A DNA stretch of 64,000 nt, from the NCBI RefSeq assembly GCF_023716485.1, contig NZ_CP092418.1, forward strand, positions 4,248,501-4,312,500, given 5' to 3'. The position numbers and the translations under genes are program-made. Below the pieces are notes generated by a model that was given only the letters and a program-made list of their open reading frames with translations, was not told where the DNA came from and did no database searches. The stretch is from Microbulbifer variabilis. GTDB taxonomy: Bacteria; Pseudomonadota; Gammaproteobacteria; Pseudomonadales; Cellvibrionaceae. Positions 44,400 through 53,688 of this stretch are shown one piece after another; the first letter of the stretch is position 1; each line of letters opens with the position of its first letter.

Positions 44400-45112
44400 A
44401 GATTGGCACCTCCCGCCGAGGATGTGAGTACAGGCGACATGGCCTGTGCCGAAGGGCGACAGGCCAGCAGAGTCTCGCGGGTGCGAGGATTTGCCAGCAG
44501 GGCGCGGTGCTCGGCGACCATATCGATGGCGGTCACCGCCGGAGCCGACTCGTAATAACGACCCCACTCGTCCAGGTTATCCCCCAGACGCCGGCCGTCG
44601 GCTTCACATAAAACCGTCTGCCGACCCACTAATTTCTGCAATAGGCCACGCACTTCCGCGGTTGCGGTATAAATGGCCCAATGCACACCGGCCGCGGCAA
44701 ATAATTCAAACAACATCAGGAACAGCATCTGGCTGCCACCGCGGCTGGTGGAGATCAAATTGCCGATTTCGACAATCTCCGTGCGTTTTACCGAGCCCCC
44801 ACTGAAGGCGGCAATCTCCTGTTCCACCGGATGGTCGAGATACTGTTCCAGGAATAGAGATCCGCTGTCGGCGCGGCGCAGCCCGAGGGCACTACTGAAC
44901 GCGCTCTCCTGCCAGGCGGATAACAATAGCGGGGCAAACTGGTTCACCTGCGCACCATAGGTATCGGCAAACTTCTGCGCGATAAATCCCTGCACCCGGC
45001 TGTGGCCTGCCTGCCCTATACGGGTCAGATCGAAATCCAGTTTGCACCGCCGCAGCTTGCGCTTGGGCAACGCGCTCTGGTCCAGGTATTGATAATGTCT
45101 TTGTAGCGCCAT
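44390..45112 (-). CDS. Thermostable hemolysin-family protein (PF12261-like)
   Basis: 240 residues, no signal peptide, so the name hemolysin probably misleads. Family signatures: FIAQKFADTYGAQVNQFAPLLL, GLRRADSGSLFLEQYLDHPVE, and VEIGNLISTSRGGSQMLFLMLF. The pattern 'FLEQYLD.P.E ... EIGNL' recalls LuxI/GNAT acyltransferases, and I believe the family has been grouped with acetyltransferase folds (from memory). If so it would transfer an acyl group, making it a candidate signal or lipid synthase with the ligase that follows. First gene in the cluster; PmrA-type box 48 bp upstream. GAGGG before ATG. Confidence 0.83.
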   Translation of the reverse strand: MALQRHYQYLDQSALPKRKLRRCKLDFDLTRIGQAGHSRVQGFIAQKFADTYGAQVNQFAPLLLSAWQESAFSSALGLRRADSGSLFLEQYLDHPVEQEIAAFSGGSVKRTEIVEIGNLISTSRGGSQMLFLMLFELFAAAGVHWAIYTATAEVRGLLQKLVGRQTVLCEADGRRLGDNLDEWGRYYESAPAVTAIDMVAEHRALLANPRTRETLLACRPSAQAMSPVLTSSAGGANLCN

Positions 45113-45159
45113 TGAAAACCCTCTTTGGGAGTGTCACGGCGAGAGTCTACGGAGACAAA

Positions 45160-45176
45160 ATTAAGGCAAACTTAAG
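45160..45176 (-). promoter_or_regulatory. PmrA/QseB-type box
   Basis: On the minus strand: CTTAAG-TTTGC-CTTAAT, a full match to YTTAAK-N5-YTTAAK. It lies 48 bp before the ATG of the hemolysin-family gene, in the orientation of transcription. Confidence 0.7.
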
Positions 45177-45241
45177 AAACGCTGGAAAAACTCGCCATGT
45201 ATCCCTCCCCCAGTCAGTGCTTGCCAAACCGGCGGCAGGTC

Positions 45242-45255
45242 TTGATCTGGCTCAA
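45242..45255 (+). promoter_or_regulatory. FNR/ANR-like box upstream of the universal stress gene
   Basis: TTGAT-CTGG-CTCAA matches 9 of 10 fixed bases of TTGAT-N4-ATCAA. It is about 173 bp from the stress gene ATG, so a long leader would be needed. Low confidence. Confidence 0.3.
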
Positions 45256-45427
45256 TACGGACTTTCTCCTTTACTTCATGATGCGCCGCTAGCAAGGCCT
45301 ATCTGGCGCGCTTTTCCTCGTATTGAGACGACAAATTCCCCGCGCCAGAGCCTCTCCGTGATAACTTAGACCCAGGAGTCAACTGCATAAGGCAGGGACC
45401 AGAAAGACCCATTGATCTGGAGGAAAG

Positions 45428-46270
45428 ATGGAGCAGCAAAACACCGTATTCGTGGTCGTGGACCCCAACGATGACAGACATGTGGCCCTGGAACGCGCCC
45501 TGACCACTTCCCGCGGGCGCAAGCCCCAGCCGCGTTTGGCAGTGTTTGTCGCGGTGGATGGCGAAGCAGTAGATACCCGCGCGGTGAACGACCACCTATT
45601 CCGCGATGAATCCTGGTTCCGCGAGCAGATCCGCGAACCTATCTCCGAGGCCGGTCTCTCCTGCGAGATTACTGTGTGCTGGTCCAGCGACTGGCAGGCG
45701 GCCATTGTGCAGGAGGCCAAGCGCTGCGATGCGGAAATGATCTACCTGCCAGTGCACAAGAAATCCAGCCGCCGCTTTACCTTCGCTGAATCCAAATGGC
45801 GAGTGCTGAAAACCGCACGCTGCCCGGTGGTACTGATTCGCCCCGGCGCCAAGGCCGAGCGCAAAGTGGTGCTGGCCACCGTCAACTATCAGGCGAAGAC
45901 CCTGGAACAGCGCCAGCTAAACCGCCAGATCAGTGAGCGCGCCACCTATATTGCCGGCCATTACGGCGCCGAGCTGCACCTGGTAAATGCCTATCTGGAC
46001 TCCATGCGCTACCCAGATCGCGGCGCCCTGGCCAAGCTCGCCGATAAAACCGGCGTACCCACGCACCGCATTCATGTGAAGCAGGGCTATACCAGCGATG
46101 TAGTGGAAGCGGTGGCGAAGGAAGTTGATGCGGATCTGGTGGTAATGGGCACTCTCAACCAGTTCGGTGAAACCGGCTCGCTGTTGCGCGGCAATACCGC
46201 CGAGCGGGTGATCGGCCAGTTGGACGTGGATGTGATGGTGTGCAACCAATTCACCAACACGGAAGTGTAA
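45428..46270 (+). CDS. Tandem universal stress protein (UspE type)
   Basis: 280 residues made of two Usp domains (about 1-140 and 141-280). The second has the ATP-loop-like pattern VMGTLNQFGETGSLLRGNTAERV. UspE-type proteins aid survival in stationary phase or low oxygen. GGAGGA before ATG, strong terminator after. Divergent from the hemolysin-family cluster across 315 bp. Confidence 0.9.
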   Translation: MEQQNTVFVVVDPNDDRHVALERALTTSRGRKPQPRLAVFVAVDGEAVDTRAVNDHLFRDESWFREQIREPISEAGLSCEITVCWSSDWQAAIVQEAKRCDAEMIYLPVHKKSSRRFTFAESKWRVLKTARCPVVLIRPGAKAERKVVLATVNYQAKTLEQRQLNRQISERATYIAGHYGAELHLVNAYLDSMRYPDRGALAKLADKTGVPTHRIHVKQGYTSDVVEAVAKEVDADLVVMGTLNQFGETGSLLRGNTAERVIGQLDVDVMVCNQFTNTEV

Positions 46271-46291
46271 ATCCAGTTCGAAACTTCTGCG

Positions 46292-46321
46292 AAAAGCCCG
46301 GCAATCATTTGCCGGGCTTTT
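46292..46321. terminator. Bidirectional terminator
   Basis: AAAAGCCCGGC / GCCGGGCTTTT, 11-bp perfect arms, loop AATCATTT, followed by T-run; between convergent genes. Confidence 0.88.
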
Positions 46322-46349
46322 TCTTTCTTGGGCCGGTTAAAAACCAGGG

Positions 46350-47996
46350 CTACTTTGATTTAGCTGAAAGCAGCAACAGATCCCCACCGGTATTAAAAGT
46401 CACACTGCCACCCTCAACTTTTGCATGCTCACCGGAATAGTAATCTGTTAACACCGTACCATCGGTAAACACACCTTTTACAGAAATGCGTTTCTCCCCA
46501 CGGGGCAGCTCCATTGCCACCACCACCGGCTGCTCCCCGGCTAAAGTGCGTGCAAAGGTGTAGGGGTTATCGGCGAGTTTCTTGTGTTCACCGGCACCCA
46601 CGGCGGGGTGTGCTCGGCGGAACTGACCGAGCTTCTGCCAATGGGTGAGCAGTGCACGAGTTTCAGCTTTTTTCAGGCCCCCCCAATTCATGGGGCTGCG
46701 CATGGCCGCATCGCCAAAAGCGCGAGCATCGGTCATGGGGCGCGCCAGCTCATCGCCGTAATAAATTTGCACCGCCCCCGGTGCCAGCATCAGTTTACTG
46801 GCGGCAATTCGGGTCTGTTGGCGCTCGCGATCGAAGGAGTGGTGGTCGTCGTGAGAGCCCAGATAATTGAGCACCCCCAAGCCCTTTAACGCGCCAGAAT
46901 TCAATGCGCTGGAATAACTGGAGAAAATTTTCTCCGCGGGCTCGCCGGCCACCTGGGCAAAATCGAAGTTGATCAAACTATCGAAACCATACTGGTAAAA
47001 ATCCACTTGTTGATCGCTGTAATCGTAAACACGGCCAACGGTGGGACCATAGTTATTCACACCAAAGTGATAAACCTCACCCAGCATAAAGAAATCGCGA
47101 TCATCGAGTTTTTGCTGTGGATGTTTTGCTTTCCACTCAGCCAGAGCCAGATCCGCCTCTTTTTTCAGAATTGCCCAAGCTTCGGGCTCGACATGTTTTA
47201 CCGTGTCCACACGAAAGCCATCCACACCGTATTCCCGCACCCAATCGGTCAGCCACTTGATCAGGTAATACTTGGGCGCGCGCGGATAGCCGGTACGTGC
47301 GAAAAATGCATCCAGCTCGCTCAGCTCCTGCTGCAGGCGGCCCTCGCGCTGCCACTTATCCACAAGCTGCGGCGGCAGTGCCACGGGCTTATCGCTCTCG
47401 GTGAGGATATCGGTGAGGTTGGCGTGGATCGCGCACTCCACATTGCCGGCGTAATCAGACCAATCGCACTGCGTGCCTTTGCGCAACCAGCTAGCGGGCC
47501 ACTCCGGGTCCTTTGCGGTTATCGGGCCGGTGTGGTTGAGAATCACATCAAGTAACACACGAATACCGCGCTTATGCGCGGCCTCTATCAGCTCCGCTAA
47601 CTCGGCCTCAGTGCCAAAGTTGGCATCCACTGCGGTCCAGTCTTTGGGCCAGTAGCCGTGGAAGGCATAGGTGCGCTTGTCAGAGTCATTGTGACCGTGG
47701 ATATTCTCAATGACCGGAGACATCCAGATAGCATCTACTCCCAGATCGTTGAAATAGCCCGCCTTAATTTTTTCGATCACCCCGCGCAGATCGCCACCGG
47801 CGAATCCGCGCAGATGGGCCCCGTCATCCTTGCGCCCGTAGGGAAAGTCATTGCCCTTATCGCCGTTATAAAAGCGGTCCGGCAACATAAAATAGATGGT
47901 AGCGTTACGCCAAAAGGGATCAATTGGCCCCTCGGCCGCCGCTGCCTGAACAGCTCCCAGAAACAGACCTATTAATAAGCTGGTAAATTTAACCAT
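46350..47996 (-). CDS. Periplasmic or secreted GH13 alpha-amylase
   Basis: 548 residues with a signal peptide (VKFTSLLIGLFLGAVQAAAA). GH13 motifs: VLLDVILNHTGP, nucleophile Asp in GVDGFRVDTVKH, acid/base Glu in FMLGEVYHFG, transition-state Asp in LGSHDDHHSFD. The Cys pair in RKGTQCDWSDYAGNVECAIH suggests a disulfide and export. Belongs to the maltodextrin set; site C lies 66 bp upstream. GAGAGAG before ATG. Confidence 0.92.
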   Translation of the reverse strand: MVKFTSLLIGLFLGAVQAAAAEGPIDPFWRNATIYFMLPDRFYNGDKGNDFPYGRKDDGAHLRGFAGGDLRGVIEKIKAGYFNDLGVDAIWMSPVIENIHGHNDSDKRTYAFHGYWPKDWTAVDANFGTEAELAELIEAAHKRGIRVLLDVILNHTGPITAKDPEWPASWLRKGTQCDWSDYAGNVECAIHANLTDILTESDKPVALPPQLVDKWQREGRLQQELSELDAFFARTGYPRAPKYYLIKWLTDWVREYGVDGFRVDTVKHVEPEAWAILKKEADLALAEWKAKHPQQKLDDRDFFMLGEVYHFGVNNYGPTVGRVYDYSDQQVDFYQYGFDSLINFDFAQVAGEPAEKIFSSYSSALNSGALKGLGVLNYLGSHDDHHSFDRERQQTRIAASKLMLAPGAVQIYYGDELARPMTDARAFGDAAMRSPMNWGGLKKAETRALLTHWQKLGQFRRAHPAVGAGEHKKLADNPYTFARTLAGEQPVVVAMELPRGEKRISVKGVFTDGTVLTDYYSGEHAKVEGGSVTFNTGGDLLLLSAKSK

Positions 47997-48061
47997 TGCT
48001 CTCTCACTTATTCGCCGCGCACATTTTCACCAGCCAACTCTAATCGGCAATGGGATTCCTA

Positions 48062-48084
48062 CATCCTCCCAAGTGGGGGCGTAG
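48062..48084. promoter_or_regulatory. MalT-box-like inverted repeat (site C)
   Basis: CATCCTCCCA-AGTG-GGGGCGTAG region, 66-88 bp upstream of the amylase ATG. Left arm matches TGGGAGGATG on the other strand; the right arm GGGGGCGTAG is the same as site D. Confidence 0.5.
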
Positions 48085-48276
48085 CCAGTACTTGTTTTCG
48101 TCACTTTCGCAAACAGCAGACGCACAGGATTTTCGCAATAGGCAAAAAGCGAAGCAAATCCCCTTTGCGACCGGCTGCGGCGGAGAGTAAGGTAAAACCC
48201 AGACACCACGGAGAAACCGAAGGGCTTTGCCGTGGTCAAAGGGTCACATTCTGATAGCAGCAAAAGGAGGCAGGGA

Positions 48277-49131
48277 ATGTCGGAACAACAGTCTAGGCAT
48301 GGGTGGATCATCGGAATTATTGTGGTGATCGTCGTCGCCGCGGCAGCCTATTGGCTGTGGACTGGCGAGGAAAAAAAGAAAGAAGTTCCCCCTACCAAAA
48401 TTATTGAAGAACCCCAAAGCACCCCGGAGCCAGAAACTCTGGAGCAACCCCAGGAACAGGCCACCACGCCTGAACCTCAGGAACCCGCTCCGGTGGAAGA
48501 GCCCAGCAGGGAACCACCGCCTCCACTCAATGAGAGCGACAAGGCCGCTTATGGCGACCTGATGAGCCTGGCCCCAGACAACGCCCTGTCGCGCTGGTTG
48601 GTAAACGATGAGGTGATTCGCAAATGGGTGGCTGCGGTCAACTCCGGTGCGCGAGGAAACCTGATCCACAAGCACCGCCCACTGAAAACCATACGCGGCC
48701 CTATTGTTGTTACCGGCTCCTCGATAGAGGGCTACCAATTGTCGCCGGACAATTACCGTCGCTACGATAAGCCTGTGCGACTGTTCGCCTCAATGGATAC
48801 CGATACCGCAGTGGGCCTTTACCAGTACTGGTATCCGCGCTTGGCGCAGGCCTATGGCGAGTTGGGCATGCGCAATAAAACCTTTCACCAGGTGGTGATT
48901 GAAGCCATCGATAAGGTACTGGCAGCCCCTGAAGTTGAAGGTCCTATCAAGCTGGTGCGCCCATCGGTCTACTTTAAGTTTGCCGATCCCAAGCTTGAAA
49001 AACTGCCCGGTGTACAAAAATTAATGATTCGCATGGGCCCGGATAATGCCGCGCGAGTGAAGGAAAAACTCAAGGAACTGAGGCAAAAATTGGAGGCCAT
49101 GCCGGTTCAGCAGCCAGAACAGTCCCAATAA
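48277..49131 (+). CDS. DUF3014-family membrane-anchored protein
   Basis: 284 residues from ATG 48277, preceded by AAAGGAGG. One N-terminal membrane helix (WIIGIIVVIVVAAAAYWLW), a Pro/Glu-rich linker (about 30-85) and a folded domain with LAPDNALSRWLVNDEVIRKWV and RRYDKPVRLFASMDTDTAVGLYQYWYPRLAQAYGELG, matching DUF3014 of gammaproteobacteria. Periplasmic. Function unknown. Confidence 0.85.
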   Translation: MSEQQSRHGWIIGIIVVIVVAAAAYWLWTGEEKKKEVPPTKIIEEPQSTPEPETLEQPQEQATTPEPQEPAPVEEPSREPPPPLNESDKAAYGDLMSLAPDNALSRWLVNDEVIRKWVAAVNSGARGNLIHKHRPLKTIRGPIVVTGSSIEGYQLSPDNYRRYDKPVRLFASMDTDTAVGLYQYWYPRLAQAYGELGMRNKTFHQVVIEAIDKVLAAPEVEGPIKLVRPSVYFKFADPKLEKLPGVQKLMIRMGPDNAARVKEKLKELRQKLEAMPVQQPEQSQ

Positions 49132-49442
49132 TCTCTCAAAGATCACCGGGCCTTTACAGAGAAGGGCTCGGTGATACCGACTCTTCCACTTCGTCGTTTA
49201 TACCCCCACACAGATCAACCTCTTACTCAATATATTCTGTCTCGGGCATAGGGTATATTTACCGGCACACTTGGCGGTTAACGGAGTACCGTCACCCAGC
49301 GCTGTTCCAAGATTTACAGGCAGCGCTCGAGAAGCTCAGGAGGAGCTACCGGTTTGCTGGGGCCAACCGGTAATTACCTGCATTTCAGCTTTAGCTCCCT
49401 CGGTATCCTAATCAGGGCTTATTAGCGCCCATTGCAAAACTA
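49132..49442. other. Gene-free interval
   Basis: 311 bp. A hairpin-like TCACCGGGCC ... GGGCTCGGTGA near 49143-49171 may end the DUF3014 transcript. No other structure seen. Confidence 0.4.
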
Positions 49443-49454
49443 TTGAGGCTCACC

Positions 49455-51452
49455 TTGAAATATCGCTTCCCCGGCCAACTGCTGGCCGCCGCACTCATCC
49501 TTGTCACCTCACTCGCACAGGCAGCCCCAGAACTCTTATTCAGTACTACTCCCGAGTGGGTGGAAATATTAGAACCAGTAGAGTCAAAACGCCCATCGCA
49601 AGGCAGTGTGCGGGTGCACCTATCCAACTCCCAGCTTCGCCACAGGGGAAAAGAGCAACAGTATTACTTTCAGATCGTGGTCGAACCCCTGAATCAGCAG
49701 GGGGTCAGTGAAATTGCCGAGCTGAACTTCAGTTTCTATCCGGCCTTCCAAAGGCTGCAGGTGCACGATATCAGTGTACAGCGTAACGGTGAGCATCTAG
49801 ATCGCTTGCAAAAGGATGGTTTCAAGCTTTTCCAGTCTGAGCAGGAACTCTCCAATAAACTCTACTCCGAACAATGGAACGCGCTGTATATACTGGAAGA
49901 TATTCGCCCCGGCGATATTATCAGCTACGCCTATACCATTGAGGGCAGCAACCCGATTTTTGCCCGTAGTGATTTTGGCCGTTTGTACCTCTCCTGGCCT
50001 CAGGCAGTAGATCGTCGTTTTGTAAAAATTAGCAGCGACAAGAAGCTCAATTACCGATTTAACAAGCGCGAATATTCTGTCCAGCAAAGTCACCTGCAGG
50101 ACAATCACACCTATACCATCGATCTGCGCGATGTGGCCGGAGTGCCGATGGAAAGTGAATATCCATATTGGCACGATCCGCTCAATTATTTCCAATACTC
50201 CAGCTATGACAACTGGGGACAGGTTAATGACTGGGCCCAGAACCTTTATCAGATCGATCGCACACTACCGGAGTCATTAAAAAACAAACTGGATAACTGG
50301 CGAGCGCAGCTGGGGTTGGAGGCGGCAGTCAGCAAGGCGATCCAGTATGTACAGGAAGATATTCGCTATTTTGGCATTGAACTGGGTATCAATTCCCACC
50401 AACCCAGAACACCCCAGGAAACTCTGGAGAAACGCTACGGGGACTGTAAAGATAAGGCCCTACTGCTGACCAGTATGCTCGCCCACCTGGGGATACAATC
50501 CTATCCCGCCCTCGTGTCTTCCTCCCGCGGGCGGGATATCGGCAAGGATATTCCCTCCCCGGAGACTTTTAACCATGTGATAAACCTGATCGAACTGAAT
50601 AACCGGGAATACTGGGTGGATGCCACGGCTTCAGGTCAGGGGATTGATATAGAGAACAAAGGCTTTTTCGACTACGAATTGGCACTCCCTATTACTAAGC
50701 AAACCAACGCGCTAAAAGCCGTAAACCCAAGCTCAGAAAGTGTTGCCAATCTAAGTGCTCGTATCGAAGAACAATACGATATCAATGCGGCAGAAAATCT
50801 TGCGGAGCTCCGCGTAAACTCCCGCTTCTCTCACCGTAAAGCAGAGCAGGTGCGCCAGTTCTTCCTCTCTGCAGACACAGAGCAAATCAAAAATAGCTAC
50901 ACCAATTTTATCGCCGGATATTATCCGGGGGTGAACACCAGCCCCGAGATCACCTACAACGACAGCCTACAGGAAAACCAACTGGTGGTATCCGAGCACT
51001 ATCAAATTGGTGACTTTGCCCAGATAAGTTCCGCACGTAAGATATTTTCCCTGTATGGTTCCGCCTTGGTACCCTATTTATCCAAGCCCCAGCACCCCAT
51101 TCGTCAGAGCCCGCTGACCCTGACACATCCTGTTGATATTCAGCAGAGTGCAAGGGTGAATATTCAAGGGGAGTTGCTTTGGCAGGAAGAATTGGGCACA
51201 ACCACGATCGATAATTCCTGGTTCAACTTCACTCGCAGCGCCAAACTGGAGAATAGTGCCCTCCAGGTAGTCTACAATTTTAAATCCAAAGTCGATCATG
51301 TAGAGCCACAGGAGGTGCCTGAATATTTAGCCGAGTTCAATAAGCTCGACAGAGCGCTGCAATATAAATTCTGGGCCAAAGGGGAAGCTTCTTCCAAACG
51401 CAATAAGAGCCAGGAAATGAAAAACCTGATTAAATCTTTGATCAGGAAGTAA
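49455..51452 (+). CDS. Secreted transglutaminase-like protein (DUF3857 + transglutaminase core)
   Basis: About 665 residues from TTG 49455 (GAGG 6 bp upstream); an in-frame TTG lies at 49443. Signal peptide (FPGQLLAAALILVTSLAQA). DUF3857 domain (about 50-250), then a transglutaminase fold with Cys in RYGDCKDKALLL, His in TFNHVINLI and Asp in YWVDATASG, then a C-terminal beta domain. Could cross-link or hydrolyse peptide bonds in the periplasm. Followed 3 bp later by the Sel1 lipoprotein, so the two are an operon. Confidence 0.88.
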   Translation: MKYRFPGQLLAAALILVTSLAQAAPELLFSTTPEWVEILEPVESKRPSQGSVRVHLSNSQLRHRGKEQQYYFQIVVEPLNQQGVSEIAELNFSFYPAFQRLQVHDISVQRNGEHLDRLQKDGFKLFQSEQELSNKLYSEQWNALYILEDIRPGDIISYAYTIEGSNPIFARSDFGRLYLSWPQAVDRRFVKISSDKKLNYRFNKREYSVQQSHLQDNHTYTIDLRDVAGVPMESEYPYWHDPLNYFQYSSYDNWGQVNDWAQNLYQIDRTLPESLKNKLDNWRAQLGLEAAVSKAIQYVQEDIRYFGIELGINSHQPRTPQETLEKRYGDCKDKALLLTSMLAHLGIQSYPALVSSSRGRDIGKDIPSPETFNHVINLIELNNREYWVDATASGQGIDIENKGFFDYELALPITKQTNALKAVNPSSESVANLSARIEEQYDINAAENLAELRVNSRFSHRKAEQVRQFFLSADTEQIKNSYTNFIAGYYPGVNTSPEITYNDSLQENQLVVSEHYQIGDFAQISSARKIFSLYGSALVPYLSKPQHPIRQSPLTLTHPVDIQQSARVNIQGELLWQEELGTTTIDNSWFNFTRSAKLENSALQVVYNFKSKVDHVEPQEVPEYLAEFNKLDRALQYKFWAKGEASSKRNKSQEMKNLIKSLIRK

Positions 51453-51455
51453 GCC

Positions 51456-53639
51456 ATGAAGAAGCTGCTTTTTGTTCTCACTCTATTACTGCTGGCCTCC
51501 TGTGCCTCGCAATCAACAATACATACACCGGTCGATCCCTTACAGGACTTGACCCGACAAGTGGTACTCGCACCCGAATCTGTGCAATACCCCATTTATT
51601 GGAGCGAGTACCTAAAGTCTCCTCAATCTCTCAATTCACTAGAAGCGCAGGGGCGTTACCAGGCAGAAATGACTGCGCTAGAGACAGGCAAAAAAAGCTG
51701 TGCAGAGGTAAATTGGCAAGAAGTTACCCAGCTCAATAGTATTTCTCTGCTGCCGCACCTGAGTGCCACAGAGTGCTATGAGTCCATTGGTAATGACGAA
51801 CTCGCCAGCTACCACCAAAATATTTTTAATTTTATTGCCAGAGGAATACTGTCAACGCGCAGAGGTGATACTTTCTATAGCGCTTATGAAGTGGCCAGCT
51901 GGGGCGATGCCGAAGACCTGCTCAATATTTCCGGTTTTGAAATACTCGATAGCTATTTTGAATTTGCCGCGAGTCGCAGTGGTCTATACCGGGTTTACAA
52001 TGTACGAGACCCCAATAACGGAAAAGTCCGAAAAATTTATTTTGACAATAACCGTTTTCTACATCGCCTGCTCGATATCCAATACCCATTCGCGGGTCTC
52101 TCCGATGCCCTATATAAAAATATACTGCTACCTCTGGCAGATTCTGACTACTCTGCTCTACACGCTGTAGGCCAGGTTCAAGAAGCCGAAGGGAATTTCC
52201 AGCAGGCCGAACACACCTACTTGAAAGCCATTGGCATGGGCTCGCTCACTGCCAATATCAGCCTTGGTAATTTGTGCCTTGAGGGTAACAGTACAAAGTT
52301 CGCAGTGGATGAATGCGCACAACTCTTTGTTGCCGCCGCAGACCTGGGGCTGCAGGAAGGCAAAATTATGCTTGCCTATATCACTACCATCGGCCTGGGA
52401 ATAGAAGTAGACACGGAGTTGACCAGCCAGTTATTGGCAAGCGCAGCGGAAACCCTACAACGGGGCGAAGCCGAGTACGCAATGGCCTTGCTATTAGCAT
52501 CTGATCAATACGATATGCCAAGAGCTGACTTGGCAGCACATTACCTGCAGCTTTCCGCAAAGCAAGGCTATGCCCCGGCACTACTAGAGCAGGCGGGCAC
52601 CCACCTAAAAGATAAGCCTGGGCAACAGAAAATTTTCACAAACCTGATCAGCCAGGCGGCTAAAGAAAACTATCCTCCAGCGCAGTATTACTATGGCAAG
52701 TACTTGCTTGAAGTGGCAGACGAAAATCAAAGCCATCAAGGCATGTATTTTCTACAACAATCCGCAGAGGCCGGCTTTCCCGCAGCCTTATATCTAAGGG
52801 GAAAAATTAAAGAAAATGGTCTCTACCAACAACCACAAGATGCACTTTCTGCGCTGAAAGACTTCGAAGCAGCAGCCCTTCGTTGGCACTTGCCTGCACA
52901 ATTACGTATGGGTCTATTCAACTCCAGAGGAAAAATTGTACGAACCGATCACGATCGTGCCTATGGCTGGTATGCCCTCTGTGCAAAAGTAAACAATCTC
53001 GATTGTGTAACCAACCTAGGTTATGCCTCCGCTCTAGGTGTGGGTGTTAAACAGGATTACCAGCGCGCAGCTAAAATCTACCAATATGCCGCAAGCCAGG
53101 GATCCACAAGAGCCAGCTACAATCTTGGTTTACTCTACCAAAATGGTCAGGGAGTGGGCCAAGATCTACAGCAGGCTAAGACTTACCTGACGCAAGCCGC
53201 CGAAGCAGGTTCTGTCGATGCAATGAATGCCCTCGGGCTTTTATATCTTTCTCAAGATACGGATCAGCTGAATTATGCTGAAGCACTAGCATGGTTTGAG
53301 CGCGCCTCTAAACATAACTCTAAGTATGGTTTCTATAATCAGGGGCGCATGTATGAGAAAGGACTAGGCGTAGCCGCCAACAGTGAACGAGCCCTAAGTC
53401 ATTACCGAAGCGCTTCCGAGCTTGGGCATACCGGCGCCTCCCTAAAACTGGCCAAAGCATATAGTGCGGGAGAGATCACAAATTATAACCTTAAAATGGC
53501 CCTGCATTATTTAAAATTGGCCACAGAACAAAGTGGCAACAAAACCATAAAAACGACTTTGCAAAAGTGTCAGAAATCACAATATTGCAATCAGATAGAA
53601 GTCGCAGAGTTAATAAGTCTCTTATCTACCGAAGAATAG
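51456..53639 (+). CDS. Sel1-repeat (TPR-like) lipoprotein
   Basis: 727 residues. Lipobox LLLLASCASQ (Cys about residue 16). At least six Sel1 repeats in the C-terminal half, such as YNLGLLYQNGQGVGQDLQQA, MNALGLLYLSQDTDQLNYAEA, FYNQGRMYEKGLGVAANSER and ASLKLAKAYSAGE; weaker repeats from about 235. Probably a scaffold in the periplasm for the transglutaminase-like partner encoded just upstream. Confidence 0.88.
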   Translation: MKKLLFVLTLLLLASCASQSTIHTPVDPLQDLTRQVVLAPESVQYPIYWSEYLKSPQSLNSLEAQGRYQAEMTALETGKKSCAEVNWQEVTQLNSISLLPHLSATECYESIGNDELASYHQNIFNFIARGILSTRRGDTFYSAYEVASWGDAEDLLNISGFEILDSYFEFAASRSGLYRVYNVRDPNNGKVRKIYFDNNRFLHRLLDIQYPFAGLSDALYKNILLPLADSDYSALHAVGQVQEAEGNFQQAEHTYLKAIGMGSLTANISLGNLCLEGNSTKFAVDECAQLFVAAADLGLQEGKIMLAYITTIGLGIEVDTELTSQLLASAAETLQRGEAEYAMALLLASDQYDMPRADLAAHYLQLSAKQGYAPALLEQAGTHLKDKPGQQKIFTNLISQAAKENYPPAQYYYGKYLLEVADENQSHQGMYFLQQSAEAGFPAALYLRGKIKENGLYQQPQDALSALKDFEAAALRWHLPAQLRMGLFNSRGKIVRTDHDRAYGWYALCAKVNNLDCVTNLGYASALGVGVKQDYQRAAKIYQYAASQGSTRASYNLGLLYQNGQGVGQDLQQAKTYLTQAAEAGSVDAMNALGLLYLSQDTDQLNYAEALAWFERASKHNSKYGFYNQGRMYEKGLGVAANSERALSHYRSASELGHTGASLKLAKAYSAGEITNYNLKMALHYLKLATEQSGNKTIKTTLQKCQKSQYCNQIEVAELISLLSTEE

Positions 53640-53661
53640 TCACTCAAAACACATCTAGAAT

Positions 53662-53688
53662 AAGTGACCAAAAAGAGTTTGGTCACTT
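53662..53688 (+). terminator. Hairpin terminator after the Sel1 gene
   Basis: AAGTGACCAAA / TTTGGTCACTT, 11-bp perfect arms, 5-nt loop. Confidence 0.75.

Noticed and set aside
44390..45112. Pore-forming secreted hemolysin
   Set aside because: No signal peptide, no membrane segment, and the operon context is metabolic. Only the family name suggests a toxin.
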